Notes under the pieces: model-generated
What the model saw: only the letters and a program-made list of their open reading frames with translations
Told to the model about the DNA's origin: nothing
Database searches by the model: none
Shown: positions 34,994-44,410 of the stretch, piece after piece
Layout: the number at the start of each line of letters is the position of its first letter
Numbering within the stretch: the stretch's first letter is position 1
NCBI RefSeq assembly: GCF_900142665.1
Contig: NZ_FRBR01000007.1
Coordinates: 1-64,000 of the forward strand
Source: Roseovarius pacificus
Lineage (GTDB): Bacteria > Pseudomonadota > Alphaproteobacteria > Rhodobacterales > Rhodobacteraceae
DNA: 64,000 nt
Direction of reading: 5' to 3'
Position numbers and translations under genes: made by a program

Positions 34994-35449
34994 ATGACGT
35001 TCAAAAGCCATATGCAAATCGCGCTCGATGAGGCGCGCAAGGCCGCTGCGCGGGGTGAGGTGCCGGTTGGAGCCGTGATCGTCGATCCGCATGGGCAAGT
35101 CGTCGCGCAGGCGGGGAATCGTACACGTGAGTTGCACGACCCCACCGCCCATGCTGAGATTTTGACGATCCGTGCAGCGTGCGAAGCGGCTCAAAGCGAA
35201 CGCCTGCCGGGGTATTCCCTGTATGTCACATTAGAGCCGTGCGCGATGTGTGCCACGGCCATTTCAGCAGCCCGCATTGCGAGGGTCTATTATGGCGCAT
35301 CGGACCCGAAATCGGGTGGCGTGGCGCATGGGGCACGCGTATTCAGCCACCCGCAATGCCACCATGTCCCTGAAGTATATGATGGCATCGCGGGCGATGC
35401 GGCCCAACAACTGCTCAGATTCTTCTTTCAGGACCGCCGCGACATCTGA
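34994..35449 (+). CDS. tadA: tRNA-specific adenosine deaminase TadA
   Basis: 151 residues. It converts A34 to inosine in tRNA-Arg(ACG). The zinc site is HAE (His/Glu in DPTAHAEILTIR, about residue 54) and PCAMC (TLEPCAMCATAI, about 84), and DPKSGGVAHG is a TadA-specific segment. The length is normal. It faces away from rluB with 64 bases between the starts. Confidence 0.95.
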   Translation: MTFKSHMQIALDEARKAAARGEVPVGAVIVDPHGQVVAQAGNRTRELHDPTAHAEILTIRAACEAAQSERLPGYSLYVTLEPCAMCATAISAARIARVYYGASDPKSGGVAHGARVFSHPQCHHVPEVYDGIAGDAAQQLLRFFFQDRRDI

Positions 35450-35517
35450 TCGGGCGGTTCAGTTGCTTCTGCCAGAAAGACTTGGGTGTCGTCAGACATT
35501 CCCGATCTGAGGGCGTT

Positions 35518-36411
35518 TCAGCCCGCGACCGAAGCCTGATGAATGCTGTCGATCGAGGTTGCGATGGTGGCGTTGAATTCATCGTCGGATTGCTGCGCCG
35601 ACAGGCCTTCGGTCAGGGCGCGGCTGAAGCTGGCGATCATGCCGGTATTGCGCGACAGACGGCTGTTGGCCTCGTCGCGGCTATAGCCCCCCGACAGGGC
35701 CACGACACGCATCACGCGCGGGTGGTCGACCAGGGGTTTGTAGAGATTGTCGGTTTCCGGCAGGGTCAGTTTCAGCATGACCTGCTGATCATCGGGTAGT
35801 GCATCCAGTTGGGCGGTGATCTCGGTCAGCAGGATCTCTTCGGCCTCGGCCTTGTCACTGATGCTGATCGTCACCTCGGGCTCGACGATCGGGATCATGC
35901 CGTGGCCCAGAATCTGTTTGGCGACCTCGAATTGTTGGGCGACGACAGCCTTGATGCCCGCCGGGTTGGCCGCGTTGATTACCGAGCGCATCTTGGTGCC
36001 GAAGACACCGGCCTTGACGGCGCGTTCCAGAAGGGCGTCGAGTTCGGGCATGGGTTTCATCGCCTGCGCGCCGTTTTCTTCGTCGGCCAGTCCCTTGTCG
36101 ACCTTCAGGAAGGGAACGACGCCGCGATCTTCCCACAGGAAGGTGGCCGAGGGTTTGCCGTCGATTTTGCGGTCCATCGTCATTTCGAACAGGATCGCGC
36201 CCAGAACCTTGTCGCCCGTAAAGGCGGGGGCCTGCGCGATGCGGGCGCGCATGGCATGGATCATGTCGAACATCTCGGCGTCGGAGGTGTATTCGCTTTC
36301 CTCCACGCCGTAGAGGCGCAGCGCCTTGGGGGTGGAGCCGCCGGATTGATCGAGGGCCGCGATAAAGCCCTGTCCGTTGCGCATCTGCTCTGCCTGACGT
36401 TCCTTCGACAT
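35518..36411 (-). CDS. fba: fructose-bisphosphate aldolase class I
   Basis: 297 residues. The protein matches the short bacterial class I aldolases ([35 protein letters not shown]), with the Schiff-base Lys in MLKLTLPE. It interconverts fructose-1,6-bisphosphate with DHAP and glyceraldehyde-3-phosphate without a metal. It lies downstream of pgk on the same strand, with a 171-base gap, so glycolytic genes are grouped here. The CDS ends about 70 bases from tadA (convergent). Confidence 0.94.
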   Translation of the reverse strand: MSKERQAEQMRNGQGFIAALDQSGGSTPKALRLYGVEESEYTSDAEMFDMIHAMRARIAQAPAFTGDKVLGAILFEMTMDRKIDGKPSATFLWEDRGVVPFLKVDKGLADEENGAQAMKPMPELDALLERAVKAGVFGTKMRSVINAANPAGIKAVVAQQFEVAKQILGHGMIPIVEPEVTISISDKAEAEEILLTEITAQLDALPDDQQVMLKLTLPETDNLYKPLVDHPRVMRVVALSGGYSRDEANSRLSRNTGMIASFSRALTEGLSAQQSDDEFNATIATSIDSIHQASVAG

Positions 36412-36582
36412 CTGTGATCCCCGTTTTCGACATGTGGATTGACTGGTGACATGCGCAGCCCCGGACAGGACACCGCACGGTTAGCTTGCTTCTAGGCGAG
36501 GGCAGGCGCGGTTGCAATCGTGGTCGCGCTAACAACACGACCATTCGGGCAGGTGGAATTCAGGAAAATTCCGGGCTCTGTC

Positions 36583-37767
36583 TCAGCCCTTAAGTGCGGC
36601 GACGCCGGGCAGAGCCTTGCCTTCCATCCATTCCAGGAATGCGCCGCCGGCGGTTGAGATATAGGTGAAATCCTGCGCGGCCCCGGCTTTGTTCAGGGCC
36701 GCCACGGTATCCCCGCCCCCGGCGACCGAGATCAACTCGCCCGCCTTGCTGCGCGCGGCGGCATGGGCGGCGGCGGCGTTGGTGGCGGCATCGAAGGGCT
36801 CGATCTCGAATGCGCCGAGGGGGCCGTTCCAGATCAGGGTTTTGGCGGCGTCGATGGCGGCGGTGATGCGCGCCACCGATTGCGGCCCGGCATCGAGAAT
36901 CATCGCATCCGCGGGGCAGGCATGGGCGGGTACGGTTTCATGCGGGGCATTGGCGGCGAATTCGCGCGCCACGACCACATCCGCCGGCAGCAGGATTTCA
37001 CAGCCTGCCGCCCCGGCCCTGGACATGATCGTGCGGGCGGTGTCGGCCATGTCGTGTTCGCACAGCGATTTGCCCACGTTCAGACCCTGTGCGGCGAGGA
37101 ACGTGTTGGCCATCCCGCCGCCGATCACGAGGTGATCGACCTTTTCCACGAGATTGCCCAGGAGGTCGAGCTTGGTCGAAACCTTGGCCCCGCCAACGAC
37201 GGCGACGACCGGGCGCTTGGGCCGACCGAGTGCGGCGCGGAGCGCTTCGAGTTCGGCCTGCATCAGGCGGCCCGCGCAAGAGGGCAGGTGATGGGCCAGT
37301 CCTTCGGTCGAGGCGTGGGCGCGGTGGGCGGCGGAGAAGGCATCGTTGCAATAGATGTCACCCAAGCCTGCCAGACGTTTGGCGAAATCCGGATCGTTGG
37401 CCTCTTCGCCGGGATGAAAGCGAATGTTTTCCAGTAGCAGCACCTCGGCCTCACGCGCTTCGGCGGTCAGGTTCTCGGCACCTTCCAGTGTTTCGATGAA
37501 GGTTACGGTGTAGCCGAGGGCCCGTTCCAGTGCGGGAACGATGGGGCGCAGCGACATGTCATCGACGACCTTGCCCTTGGGGCGACCGAAATGGGCGATC
37601 AGCATCGGTTTGCCGCCTGCGGCAAGGATGGCCTCGATCGTGGGGACGATGCGGGTGATGCGGGTGGCGTCGGTGACGCGCCCGTTTTCGATGGGAACGT
37701 TGATGTCGACCCGTGTCAGGACCGTCTTGCCATTGAGGTCCATGTCATCGAGGGTTTTCCAACTCAT
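36583..37767 (-). CDS. pgk: phosphoglycerate kinase
   Basis: 394 residues from ATG 37767 ([21 protein letters not shown]); an upstream in-frame start at 37845 is unneeded. It has the N-terminal VRVD-type motif ([13 protein letters not shown]), [23 protein letters not shown] and the nucleotide-binding GGGDTVAAL. It interconverts 1,3-bisphosphoglycerate with 3-phosphoglycerate in glycolysis/gluconeogenesis. The gene is divergent from the cyclophilin pair (130-base shared promoter region). Confidence 0.96.
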   Translation of the reverse strand: MSWKTLDDMDLNGKTVLTRVDINVPIENGRVTDATRITRIVPTIEAILAAGGKPMLIAHFGRPKGKVVDDMSLRPIVPALERALGYTVTFIETLEGAENLTAEAREAEVLLLENIRFHPGEEANDPDFAKRLAGLGDIYCNDAFSAAHRAHASTEGLAHHLPSCAGRLMQAELEALRAALGRPKRPVVAVVGGAKVSTKLDLLGNLVEKVDHLVIGGGMANTFLAAQGLNVGKSLCEHDMADTARTIMSRAGAAGCEILLPADVVVAREFAANAPHETVPAHACPADAMILDAGPQSVARITAAIDAAKTLIWNGPLGAFEIEPFDAATNAAAAHAAARSKAGELISVAGGGDTVAALNKAGAAQDFTYISTAGGAFLEWMEGKALPGVAALKG

Positions 37768-37897
37768 GCCACTGTCTCCGCTTGGGTCAAATGCGCGCCT
37801 CTCATGGCCTCTCGGGACCGGGGCGTCAAGCTCTGCGCTTGGCAATCGGGGCGCGGCATCTTAGGTATTCGGCGACAGATCAGACAAGGAGCGCCAG

Positions 37898-38404
37898 ATG
37901 GCCGAGATCAAAGACCCCGAGAACACCATTCTGCTGGAACTGAAGGACGGTACGGTAACGATCGAACTGTTGCCCGATATCGCCCCGAACCATTGCGAGC
38001 GGATGAAGGAACTGGCGCGCAGTGGCCAGTATGACAACGTGGCCTTTCACCGGGTGATTGACGGCTTCATGGCTCAGACGGGCGATGTGGCCAATGCCAA
38101 CATGGAAAAGGATTACAATCCGCGCATGGCCGGTACCGGCGGCAGCGATCTGCCCAACCTCAAGGCCGAGTTCAGCGGCATCCCGCATGATCGCGGTACC
38201 ATCGGTGCGGCACGCAGCCAGAACCCGGACAGCGCCAACAGCCAGTTCTTCATCAATTTCAGCGACAACCATTTCCTGAACAGGCAATACACGGTTTATG
38301 GCCGCGTGATTTCGGGGATGGAACATGTGGACGCCATCACCCGAGGCGAGCCGCCCGCGAACCCCGACCGGATGATCAGCATGAAGGTGGCTTCTGATGC
38401 GTAA
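37898..38404 (+). CDS. ppiB: cytoplasmic cyclophilin-type peptidyl-prolyl isomerase
   Basis: 168 residues with no signal peptide. The cyclophilin motifs FHRVIDGFMAQTGD (catalytic Arg) and QNPDSANSQFFINF are intact. It speeds proline cis-trans isomerisation in the cytoplasm. It overlaps by 8 bases the paralog that follows, which carries a signal peptide. The ribosome binding site is AAGGAG (37885-37890). Confidence 0.95.
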   Translation: MAEIKDPENTILLELKDGTVTIELLPDIAPNHCERMKELARSGQYDNVAFHRVIDGFMAQTGDVANANMEKDYNPRMAGTGGSDLPNLKAEFSGIPHDRGTIGAARSQNPDSANSQFFINFSDNHFLNRQYTVYGRVISGMEHVDAITRGEPPANPDRMISMKVASDA

Positions 38405-38945
38405 ACTGGCCTTTCTTTTCAGCCTGTTGGCCAGCCCGGCACTGGCGACGGGATTGCAGATCGAGATCGAGGGTGAGACCAACGGCACCGTTACGATTGA
38501 CCTCTTCGAAGATGTGGCGCCCGGCCATGTGGAGCAGATCACCGCGCTTGCGGAGGCGGGCGCCTATGACGGGATCGTCTTTCACCGGGTGATCGAGGGC
38601 TTCATGGCGCAGACGGGCGATGTGCAGTTCGGCAAGCTGGAGGGCGGTGACATGCGTATGGCCGGCACCGGCAGCAGCGACCGGCCTGATCTGACGGCCG
38701 AGTTTTCGGACGTGCCGTTCGAGCGCGGTGTCGTGGGCATGGCGCGCAGCCAAAATCCGGACAGCGCCAACAGTCAGTTCTTCATCATGTTCGCCCCCGC
38801 TCATCACCTGAACGGCCAGTACACCGTGGTCGGTGAGGTGACGGATGGCATGGACGTGGTCGATGCGATCAAACGGGGCACGGGCCCCAACGGTGCGGTA
38901 GTCGGCAAGCCCGACGCCATGACCAAAGTCACGGTCACTGACTAA
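38397..38945 (+). CDS. exported cyclophilin-type peptidyl-prolyl isomerase
   Basis: 182 residues. The N-terminus MRKLAFLFSLLASPALATG is a signal peptide, so this is a periplasmic isomerase (PpiA-like). It keeps FHRVIEGFMAQTGDVQFG and QNPDSANSQFFIMF, and is clearly a tandem duplicate of the preceding gene, from which it differs mainly by the export signal and a C-terminal insertion. Translational coupling by an 8-base overlap suggests balanced supply of both isomerases. Confidence 0.95.
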   Translation: MRKLAFLFSLLASPALATGLQIEIEGETNGTVTIDLFEDVAPGHVEQITALAEAGAYDGIVFHRVIEGFMAQTGDVQFGKLEGGDMRMAGTGSSDRPDLTAEFSDVPFERGVVGMARSQNPDSANSQFFIMFAPAHHLNGQYTVVGEVTDGMDVVDAIKRGTGPNGAVVGKPDAMTKVTVTD

Positions 38946-38948
38946 ACG

Positions 38949-39749
38949 ATGACGAAGGCCACGGGATACGAGCCGCTCGATACGCTCAAACCCGTGGCCG
39001 ATGGGCTCTGGCTGATCGACGGGCCGGCGATCCGGTTCATGGGATTGCCGTTTTCGACGCGCGCCACTGTAGTTCGGCTGGAGAACGGGGATGTCTGGGT
39101 GCATTCGCCCACGCATCTGACGGATGGTCTGCGCGCCGAACTGGATGCGCTCGGTCCCGTGCGGCACCTGATTGCGCCCAACTGGATTCACTATGCCCAC
39201 ATCGCGGATTGGCAGGCTGCCTGGCCCGAGGCCGAGGCTTGGGGTGCTCCGGGTGTGGCTGAGCGGGCCGCGAAAAAGGGGCTTGAGTTGAGTCTTGATC
39301 ACGATCTGCAATGGGACGGGGCCGAGCTTCTCTGGACCGGGCAGATCGACCAGTTGATCGTGCGCGGCAGCAAGACACATCGCGAAGCGGTGTTTTTTCA
39401 CCGGGCCAGCGATACGCTGATCCTGACCGACCTGATCGAAGCGTTTGAGACCGAAAAACTGCCGGTCTGGATGCGGCCTCTCGTCTGGATCGCGGGGATT
39501 GACGACAGCGACGGCAAGATGCCCCCCGATATGCAATGGACCTTCCGCGACAAGACGGCACTGGCCGAGGATCTGGAGCGGATGATCGGCTGGGGGCCTG
39601 AGCGGGTGATTTTGGCACATGGCCGCTGGTATGACAGCAATGGGGTGGCGGAGCTTGAGCGTGCCTTTCGCCGGGTGCTGCGCGGACGGGTGTGGGACAG
39701 GGCGCTGAGCGATGTGAAGGCCCGTAATACGCGCAATGAAGACCTCTAA
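38949..39749 (+). CDS. DUF4336 (metallo-hydrolase-like) protein
   Basis: 266 residues matching DUF4336: LWLIDGPAIRFMGLPFSTRA, VHSPTHLTD, LGPVRHLIAPNWIHYAHI, and EAVFFHRASDTLILTDLIE. The fold is metallo-beta-lactamase-like and many members keep His ligands (NWIHYAHIADW, ILAHGRW). The substrate is unknown. It follows the cyclophilins by 3 bases, so it is probably in their operon. It is convergent with the amino acid ABC permease. Confidence 0.88.
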   Translation: MTKATGYEPLDTLKPVADGLWLIDGPAIRFMGLPFSTRATVVRLENGDVWVHSPTHLTDGLRAELDALGPVRHLIAPNWIHYAHIADWQAAWPEAEAWGAPGVAERAAKKGLELSLDHDLQWDGAELLWTGQIDQLIVRGSKTHREAVFFHRASDTLILTDLIEAFETEKLPVWMRPLVWIAGIDDSDGKMPPDMQWTFRDKTALAEDLERMIGWGPERVILAHGRWYDSNGVAELERAFRRVLRGRVWDRALSDVKARNTRNEDL

Positions 39750-39777
39750 GTTTCCGTCCCGGCGATGAATGCGGGGA

Positions 39778-40584
39778 TTAACGTATCAGATTCATGCGGA
39801 ATTTCAGACTGCGCCGCGCAGCGCGAGGCAGATGGCGATTCAGGCGGCGGTTGATAAGTCCGAACAGTGCCAGCAGCACTAGCGTGAGCAGAATGAAATA
39901 CCCGGCCAGGATCGGGTAAGGCACGAAGGGGTTGAACGTCTTGTCGGCGAAGTAGTTCGCGTAATAAAGCGCATCGCCGCGTTGCTGCCATGCAGGGAAC
40001 CCGGTGAAAAATACCAGCGTTGTGGCGTGGAACAGAAAAATCGCCTCGTTCGTGTAGGCAGGCCATGCCAAGCGTAGCATGGTGGGCCAGACAATCCGAC
40101 GGAAACGGGGCCAGCCGGAGAAGCCATAGGCATCGGCAGCCTCGACATCGCCCTTGGGGATCGAGCGCAGCGCGCCATAGAAGATTTCTCCCGAATAGGC
40201 GGCGGTATTCAGGAACAACACGATCAGCGCCCCCAGCCACGCCGAGGTAAACGGATCGAAGACCGGGCTGAGCCGCTTCAGAGACAGAAATGCGAAATAG
40301 GCAAAGAAGAACTGGATAAAGAGCGGTGAGCCACGGAAGAGAAAGATGAACCATTCGGAGCTTTTGCGGATCATGCGGTTGTGTGCGCCCTTGCCAAGCC
40401 CCACTGCCGTGGCAAGGAAAAAACCCGCCAGCAGGGCAAGGGTGCCGAAATAGATGTTCCAGATCATGCCCGAACCGATCAGGGTGACCTGTTCGCAAAG
40501 TGTGAAGTTCTCGCGCGGCAACAGGCGTTCGCCGATCCCGAGGCTGCGCAGCCCGTAATCCTGTATGGTTTGCCAGCAACTCAT
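39778..40584 (-). CDS. polar amino acid ABC transporter permease (HisM-like)
   Basis: 268 residues from ATG 40584. Five or six transmembrane segments are present, with the permease EAA-type loop in EAADAYGFSGWPRFRRIVWP (residues split: EAADAYGFSGW, PRFRRIVWP). It starts inside the ATGA overlap with the preceding permease. Together with that permease, the binding protein and the ATPase it forms a type I importer for polar/basic amino acids. The longer upstream frame was rejected because it covers that partner gene. Confidence 0.92.
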   Translation of the reverse strand: MSCWQTIQDYGLRSLGIGERLLPRENFTLCEQVTLIGSGMIWNIYFGTLALLAGFFLATAVGLGKGAHNRMIRKSSEWFIFLFRGSPLFIQFFFAYFAFLSLKRLSPVFDPFTSAWLGALIVLFLNTAAYSGEIFYGALRSIPKGDVEAADAYGFSGWPRFRRIVWPTMLRLAWPAYTNEAIFLFHATTLVFFTGFPAWQQRGDALYYANYFADKTFNPFVPYPILAGYFILLTLVLLALFGLINRRLNRHLPRAARRSLKFRMNLIR

Positions 40585-41465
40585 GCGGCGGCCTTCCGTT
40601 GGGCTTCGCCGCCGGTCGTGGCCTGACCGTGGCTGAGTTTGCGCATCAGGCGATCGAGCACCAGTTCGGATACGCGCGTGAAGCCGAGGTAGAACACCAG
40701 AAGCGCAAGGAAATACCACATCCTCCAGTCGCCATGAGGGTATTGGGTAAAGCGCGGGTTGGCGGTGCCTCCCAATTCGCGGGCCCAGTAAACGATGTCC
40801 TCGACACCCAGAAGGAACAACAGCGGCGTGGCCTTGATCAGCACCATCCACAGGTTCGACAGGCCGGGCAGGGCATAGACCCACATCTGCGGCACGAGGA
40901 TGCGCCAGAAGGTTTGCCGCCGGGTCATGCCATAGGCTTCGGCGGTCTCAAGCTGTGCATGGGGCACGGCGCGCATCGCGCCGAACAGGACGTTGGCGGC
41001 AAAGGCGCCAAAGACGATGGCGAAGGTCAGCACGGCAAGGAAAAAGCCATAGACCTCGTGAATCCATTGCGGTGCGTTGCCAAGCGGCAGTTTGGCCTGA
41101 GCACAGACGATGAAATCGTTGCCTCGCCGGATCGGCTGATCCCAGTCGGGGCACAGGACCTGATGGCGCATCCATTCAAATCCCTGATCGAGCGCGATCA
41201 CGAAAAACAGGAAAAAGGCGATGTCGGGCACACCGCGTACGATGGCAATATAGATGCGGCCCAGCCAATTCACTGGCCAGATGCGCGAGCGCGCCGCAGC
41301 GGCCCCGCCGAAGCCGAACAAAAGCGCCGCAGGGGCTGTGATGGCCAGCAACAACAGGACAACCCCGAAGGAGACATAGAACGACAGGTGTTTGCCCGTC
41401 GTGAGATAGCACGACAGCCATTTCAGGCCTGACAGCGTATCGGGATCGGCGCAGTAGGAGAACAT
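40581..41465 (-). CDS. polar amino acid ABC transporter permease (HisQ-like)
   Basis: 294 residues with about five transmembrane helices (first about residues 22-52) and the loop ETAEAYGMTRRQTFWRILVP (given in parts: ETAEAYGMTRRQ, TFWRILVP). A soluble periplasmic insert (about residues 100-140, with two Cys) is larger than usual for HisQ. It pairs with the next gene by a 4-base overlap. It lies 61 bases after the binding-protein gene, behind a strong hairpin. Confidence 0.92.
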   Translation of the reverse strand: MFSYCADPDTLSGLKWLSCYLTTGKHLSFYVSFGVVLLLLAITAPAALLFGFGGAAAARSRIWPVNWLGRIYIAIVRGVPDIAFFLFFVIALDQGFEWMRHQVLCPDWDQPIRRGNDFIVCAQAKLPLGNAPQWIHEVYGFFLAVLTFAIVFGAFAANVLFGAMRAVPHAQLETAEAYGMTRRQTFWRILVPQMWVYALPGLSNLWMVLIKATPLLFLLGVEDIVYWARELGGTANPRFTQYPHGDWRMWYFLALLVFYLGFTRVSELVLDRLMRKLSHGQATTGGEAQRKAAA

Positions 41466-41487
41466 TCAGGATGGTCCGAAAGGCGAT

Positions 41488-41514
41488 GCGGGGGCGGTCA
41501 TGACCCGCCCCCGC
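41488..41514 (-). promoter_or_regulatory. intercistronic hairpin between binding-protein and permease genes
   Basis: GCGGGGGCGG (41488-41497) and CCGCCCCCGC (41505-41514) form a perfect 10-base stem with a 7-base loop. It lies between the SBP stop and the first permease start, with no T run on the minus strand. Such hairpins commonly protect the upstream mRNA or cause partial termination, so binding protein is made in excess of permease. Confidence 0.7.
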
Positions 41515-41526
41515 CGGTGGAATGCA

Positions 41527-42243
41527 TCAGAAGGTCGATGCGACTTCCCACTTCTTGATCATTTCGTTCAGGGTTCCATCGTCTTTCATCGACTGGATGG
41601 CGGCATCGAAGGTTTCGCGCAGTTCGGTGTCCGATTCGCGCAAGCCCATGCCGATCCCGTCACCGAGCGCCACATCGGGGCCAACGATCATAAGGTCGGC
41701 ATCCTCTTCGGCCACGGGCACGAGGAAGGATTTGTCGGCCAGTACCGCGTCGGCCTCGCCGTTGCGGACGGCGGCGATGGCTTCTTCGGGGGTGGCGAAC
41801 TCGATCAGGGTCGCGCCGGATTCGGCAACGTAACCGGCCTGAAGCGTGCCGGCTTGCGCGGCGATCACGCCACCGGTCAGGTCAACGTCCTCGGACAAGG
41901 CCAGGTAGGAAGACGGATCGGGCGGCGTGTAGTTTTGGGTAAAGTCGATCACTTCGTCGCGTTCGGCAGTGATGGACATGCCCGCGATGATCACGTCGTA
42001 GTTCCCCGAGACGAGGTTGGGAATGATCGAATCCCATTCGTTCGTGACCCATTCACAGGTCAGCTCGGCGCGCTTGCACAGTTCGTCGCCCAGTTCACGC
42101 TCGAACCCGTCGACTTCGCCGGAATCGTTGATGAAGTTCCACGGAGGGTAGGCGCCTTCGGTGCCCATGCGCACCACGTCCTGCGCCATGGCAAAGCTGG
42201 CTGAAAGGGCCAGTGCCGCTGTCGAAAGGATCAGCTTTTTCAT
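41527..42243 (-). CDS. polar amino acid ABC transporter substrate-binding protein
   Basis: 238 residues with a signal peptide (MKKLILSTAALALSASFAMA, cleavage before QDVV). Family 3 solute-binding features are present: GTEGAYPPWNFIND near the mature start, DGFERELGDEL, and ISITAERDEVIDFT-type segment (SITAERDEVIDFTQNY). These are typical of HisJ/ArgT proteins for His, Arg, Lys or ornithine; the exact ligand cannot be fixed. It acts in the periplasm. Confidence 0.94.
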   Translation of the reverse strand: MKKLILSTAALALSASFAMAQDVVRMGTEGAYPPWNFINDSGEVDGFERELGDELCKRAELTCEWVTNEWDSIIPNLVSGNYDVIIAGMSITAERDEVIDFTQNYTPPDPSSYLALSEDVDLTGGVIAAQAGTLQAGYVAESGATLIEFATPEEAIAAVRNGEADAVLADKSFLVPVAEEDADLMIVGPDVALGDGIGMGLRESDTELRETFDAAIQSMKDDGTLNEMIKKWEVASTF

Positions 42244-42281
42244 AATATTGCTCCCTTTTTGGTTGGTATCGGTTTCTGGTG

Positions 42282-43124
42282 TCAGGCGGCCATGGTCGAA
42301 CTGAGGAATTGCCGCAGCCGCTCGGATTTGGGGACGCCGAACAGCGCGTCGGGCGCGCCCTGTTCCTCGATCAGCCCCTGATGCAAAAAGATAACCTGAT
42401 CAGAGACATCGGCGGCCATCTTCATGTCATGGGTGACGATCATCATGGTACGACCCTCGCTGGCCAGGTCCTTGATAACGCGCACGACCTCCTGTTCCAG
42501 TTCAGGGTCCAGTGCGCTGGTCGGTTCGTCGAACAACAGCGCCTCGGGTTCCATGGCAAGGGCGCGGGCGATGGCGGCGCGCTGTTGCTGGCCACCCGAC
42601 AATTGTGCCGGATAGGCATCGTGCTTGTCGGCGATGCCGACCTTGTCCAGATAGGCATGGGCGGCTTTCTCGACTTCGGCGCGGTCGCGGCCCAGAACGG
42701 TGATCGGGGCCTCCATCACGTTCTCCAGAATAGTCATGTGGGCCCAAAGATTGAACTGTTGGAACACCATCGACAGGTTGGTGCGGATGCGCAGCACCTG
42801 TTTGGCGTCCGCAGGGTGACGCAGCAGGCCCTCACCCTTCCACTTTACAGGTTCGCCCTTGAACAGGATGTCGCCCTGCTGGCTGTCTTCCAGCAGGTTG
42901 GCGCAGCGCAGGATAGTAGATTTGCCCGAGCCGGACGAACCGATGAGAGAAACTACATCGCCCTTGTGAGCCGTGATATCCACGCCCTTGATCACCTCAA
43001 GCGCGCCATAGGCCTTGTGCAGGTTGCGTATTTCGATGACGGGCGTGTCGTCTGGCAAGGGCAGCGTCCGTGTCTGAGTGCGGGTCTGGCCCGACAATAG
43101 GGACGAAAAAATGGTGCGATGCAA
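42282..43124 (-). CDS. polar amino acid ABC transporter ATP-binding protein (HisP-like)
   Basis: About 280 residues from TTG 43124; a TTG at 43058 or a nearby start is also possible because the first 25 residues are not conserved. Walker A GSSGSGKST, the LSGGQQQRAAIARAL signature (about residue 170) and LLFDEPTSALDPEL are intact. It energises the permease pair encoded downstream. It heads the importer operon and follows the PhnD-like gene by about 50 bases, so it may be co-transcribed with it. Confidence 0.94.
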   Translation of the reverse strand: MHRTIFSSLLSGQTRTQTRTLPLPDDTPVIEIRNLHKAYGALEVIKGVDITAHKGDVVSLIGSSGSGKSTILRCANLLEDSQQGDILFKGEPVKWKGEGLLRHPADAKQVLRIRTNLSMVFQQFNLWAHMTILENVMEAPITVLGRDRAEVEKAAHAYLDKVGIADKHDAYPAQLSGGQQQRAAIARALAMEPEALLFDEPTSALDPELEQEVVRVIKDLASEGRTMMIVTHDMKMAADVSDQVIFLHQGLIEEQGAPDALFGVPKSERLRQFLSSTMAA

Positions 43125-43172
43125 CTTGCAAAACGACCGATCCGGGCGATTCCTGACCGAAATGACGCAGGG

Positions 43173-43934
43173 TCAGGCTGTTTCGGCAGGTGGAGGCGCG
43201 GGGTTGGGCACGTCGAGATAGGCCTGGGCAGGCAGTCGGGTCAGGCCGCGCAACCCGAGGGCATGCCGATCCGATGCCGTCAGTGCACCGATTGCGGCCT
43301 CGAGCGCGTCAAACAGGCCGTCGGCATCGTTTCCGGGAGCGGTGATGTAGGGCAGCGCCGGGGTGGGGGGCGTGCGGGCGATTTCACGCAGGGAACAGGA
43401 AAAGTCGTCGTGACGCTGGATCAGCGCCCATGTCAGGGCATCCAGGGATGCGATGTCAGCGTGTCCCTCGGCCACGGCAAGGGCAGAGGCGCGGTGCCCA
43501 CCCGTTGTCTTTGGATTGGAAAAGGTGAACCCCTGCAAGGCAGCGAAGTTCTGTGGCGCGGCCCATCCGCTTTGGCTGAGTGGGTCGTTATAGGCAAAGC
43601 GGGCAGTGGCGAACTCAGTCGGAGCCTGACGCGGATCGTCAACGCGCACCACAAGCGCACTGCAATAGTGGCCAGTGGGGCAATCGGGCAGATCGAAATC
43701 CGGTGTGGCGACCAGGGTGACCTTGTCATGCAACCGTGCGCGGAACGGATAGCCACAGGTTTGCGACAGCAACAGGTCGGAGCTGGTCCAATGTGCCCAG
43801 AGATCGCCGTCGCGGGTCAGATGCCGAGGACCATAGCCCAGTTCGGCGCGGATTGCTTGCCAAAGCCGGTCGTTGGCCGCCGCTGTTTCGGGGCGGTCGT
43901 ACATGGGCAGGCTGGCCAGCGATGTGGCGGTCAC
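43173..43934 (-). CDS. orphan PhnD-like substrate-binding domain protein
   Basis: 253 residues from GTG 43934, which overlaps the TerB stop (GTGA). The fold is a phosphate/phosphonate-type periplasmic binding protein (GHYCSALVVRVDD, RFAYNDPLSQSGW, HRASALAVAEGHADIASLDALTW). There is no clear signal peptide, so it may be cytoplasmic, and no cognate phosphonate permease is nearby. A longer frame to 44063 overlaps the TerB gene and was rejected. Its ligand is unknown. Confidence 0.82.
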   Translation of the reverse strand: MTATSLASLPMYDRPETAAANDRLWQAIRAELGYGPRHLTRDGDLWAHWTSSDLLLSQTCGYPFRARLHDKVTLVATPDFDLPDCPTGHYCSALVVRVDDPRQAPTEFATARFAYNDPLSQSGWAAPQNFAALQGFTFSNPKTTGGHRASALAVAEGHADIASLDALTWALIQRHDDFSCSLREIARTPPTPALPYITAPGNDADGLFDALEAAIGALTASDRHALGLRGLTRLPAQAYLDVPNPAPPPAETA

Positions 43935-44371
43935 GTGCGGGTATCGACCCGTTGGCGGGCCAGAGCGCTGTCGCGGTCGTTGACGCCCAGCAGGTTCGCC
44001 ACCAGTCGCACCAGTGCATCCTCGTCCTGATCGCGCGCGCCATCGGCAAGGGCAACCTGCCACAAGGCTTCGATCACGCCGATTCGGTCCTCGTAGGGAA
44101 CGGCATCCTTGATGGCGCGCGTAAAGCGCACGGTGTCCGGGGCCTCGGCCTCGATCGATTCAGCCTCGGTACGCAATTTGAGTGCGGCATCATCGTCCAG
44201 CCCGAAGCGGGCCTTTATGATACGATCGATGCGGATAATCTCGGAGGCCGAGTAATTGTTGTCCGAGCGGGCCAGCCGCACCAAAAGGGCGGTCAACGCG
44301 CGACGAGCGTCCAGATTGTCGAGCGTTTCCGGCTCTGGCTGGAACAGGTTTTTCAGAAGATCAGCAAACAT
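43931..44371 (-). CDS. TerB-family protein
   Basis: 146 residues, all-alpha and acidic, with the TerB-like pattern (ALLVRLARSDNNYSASEI, FGLDDDAALKL, EALWQVALADGARD). The function is unknown; TerB domains bind metal and occur in stress and tellurite systems. It is a tandem paralog of the next gene upstream (44411-44848) and is coupled to the PhnD-like gene by GTGA. Confidence 0.87.
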   Translation of the reverse strand: MFADLLKNLFQPEPETLDNLDARRALTALLVRLARSDNNYSASEIIRIDRIIKARFGLDDDAALKLRTEAESIEAEAPDTVRFTRAIKDAVPYEDRIGVIEALWQVALADGARDQDEDALVRLVANLLGVNDRDSALARQRVDTRT

Positions 44372-44410
44372 GGCGCAAGATATAGGGCTTCGGAGCGATG
44401 GCGCAAAGCG

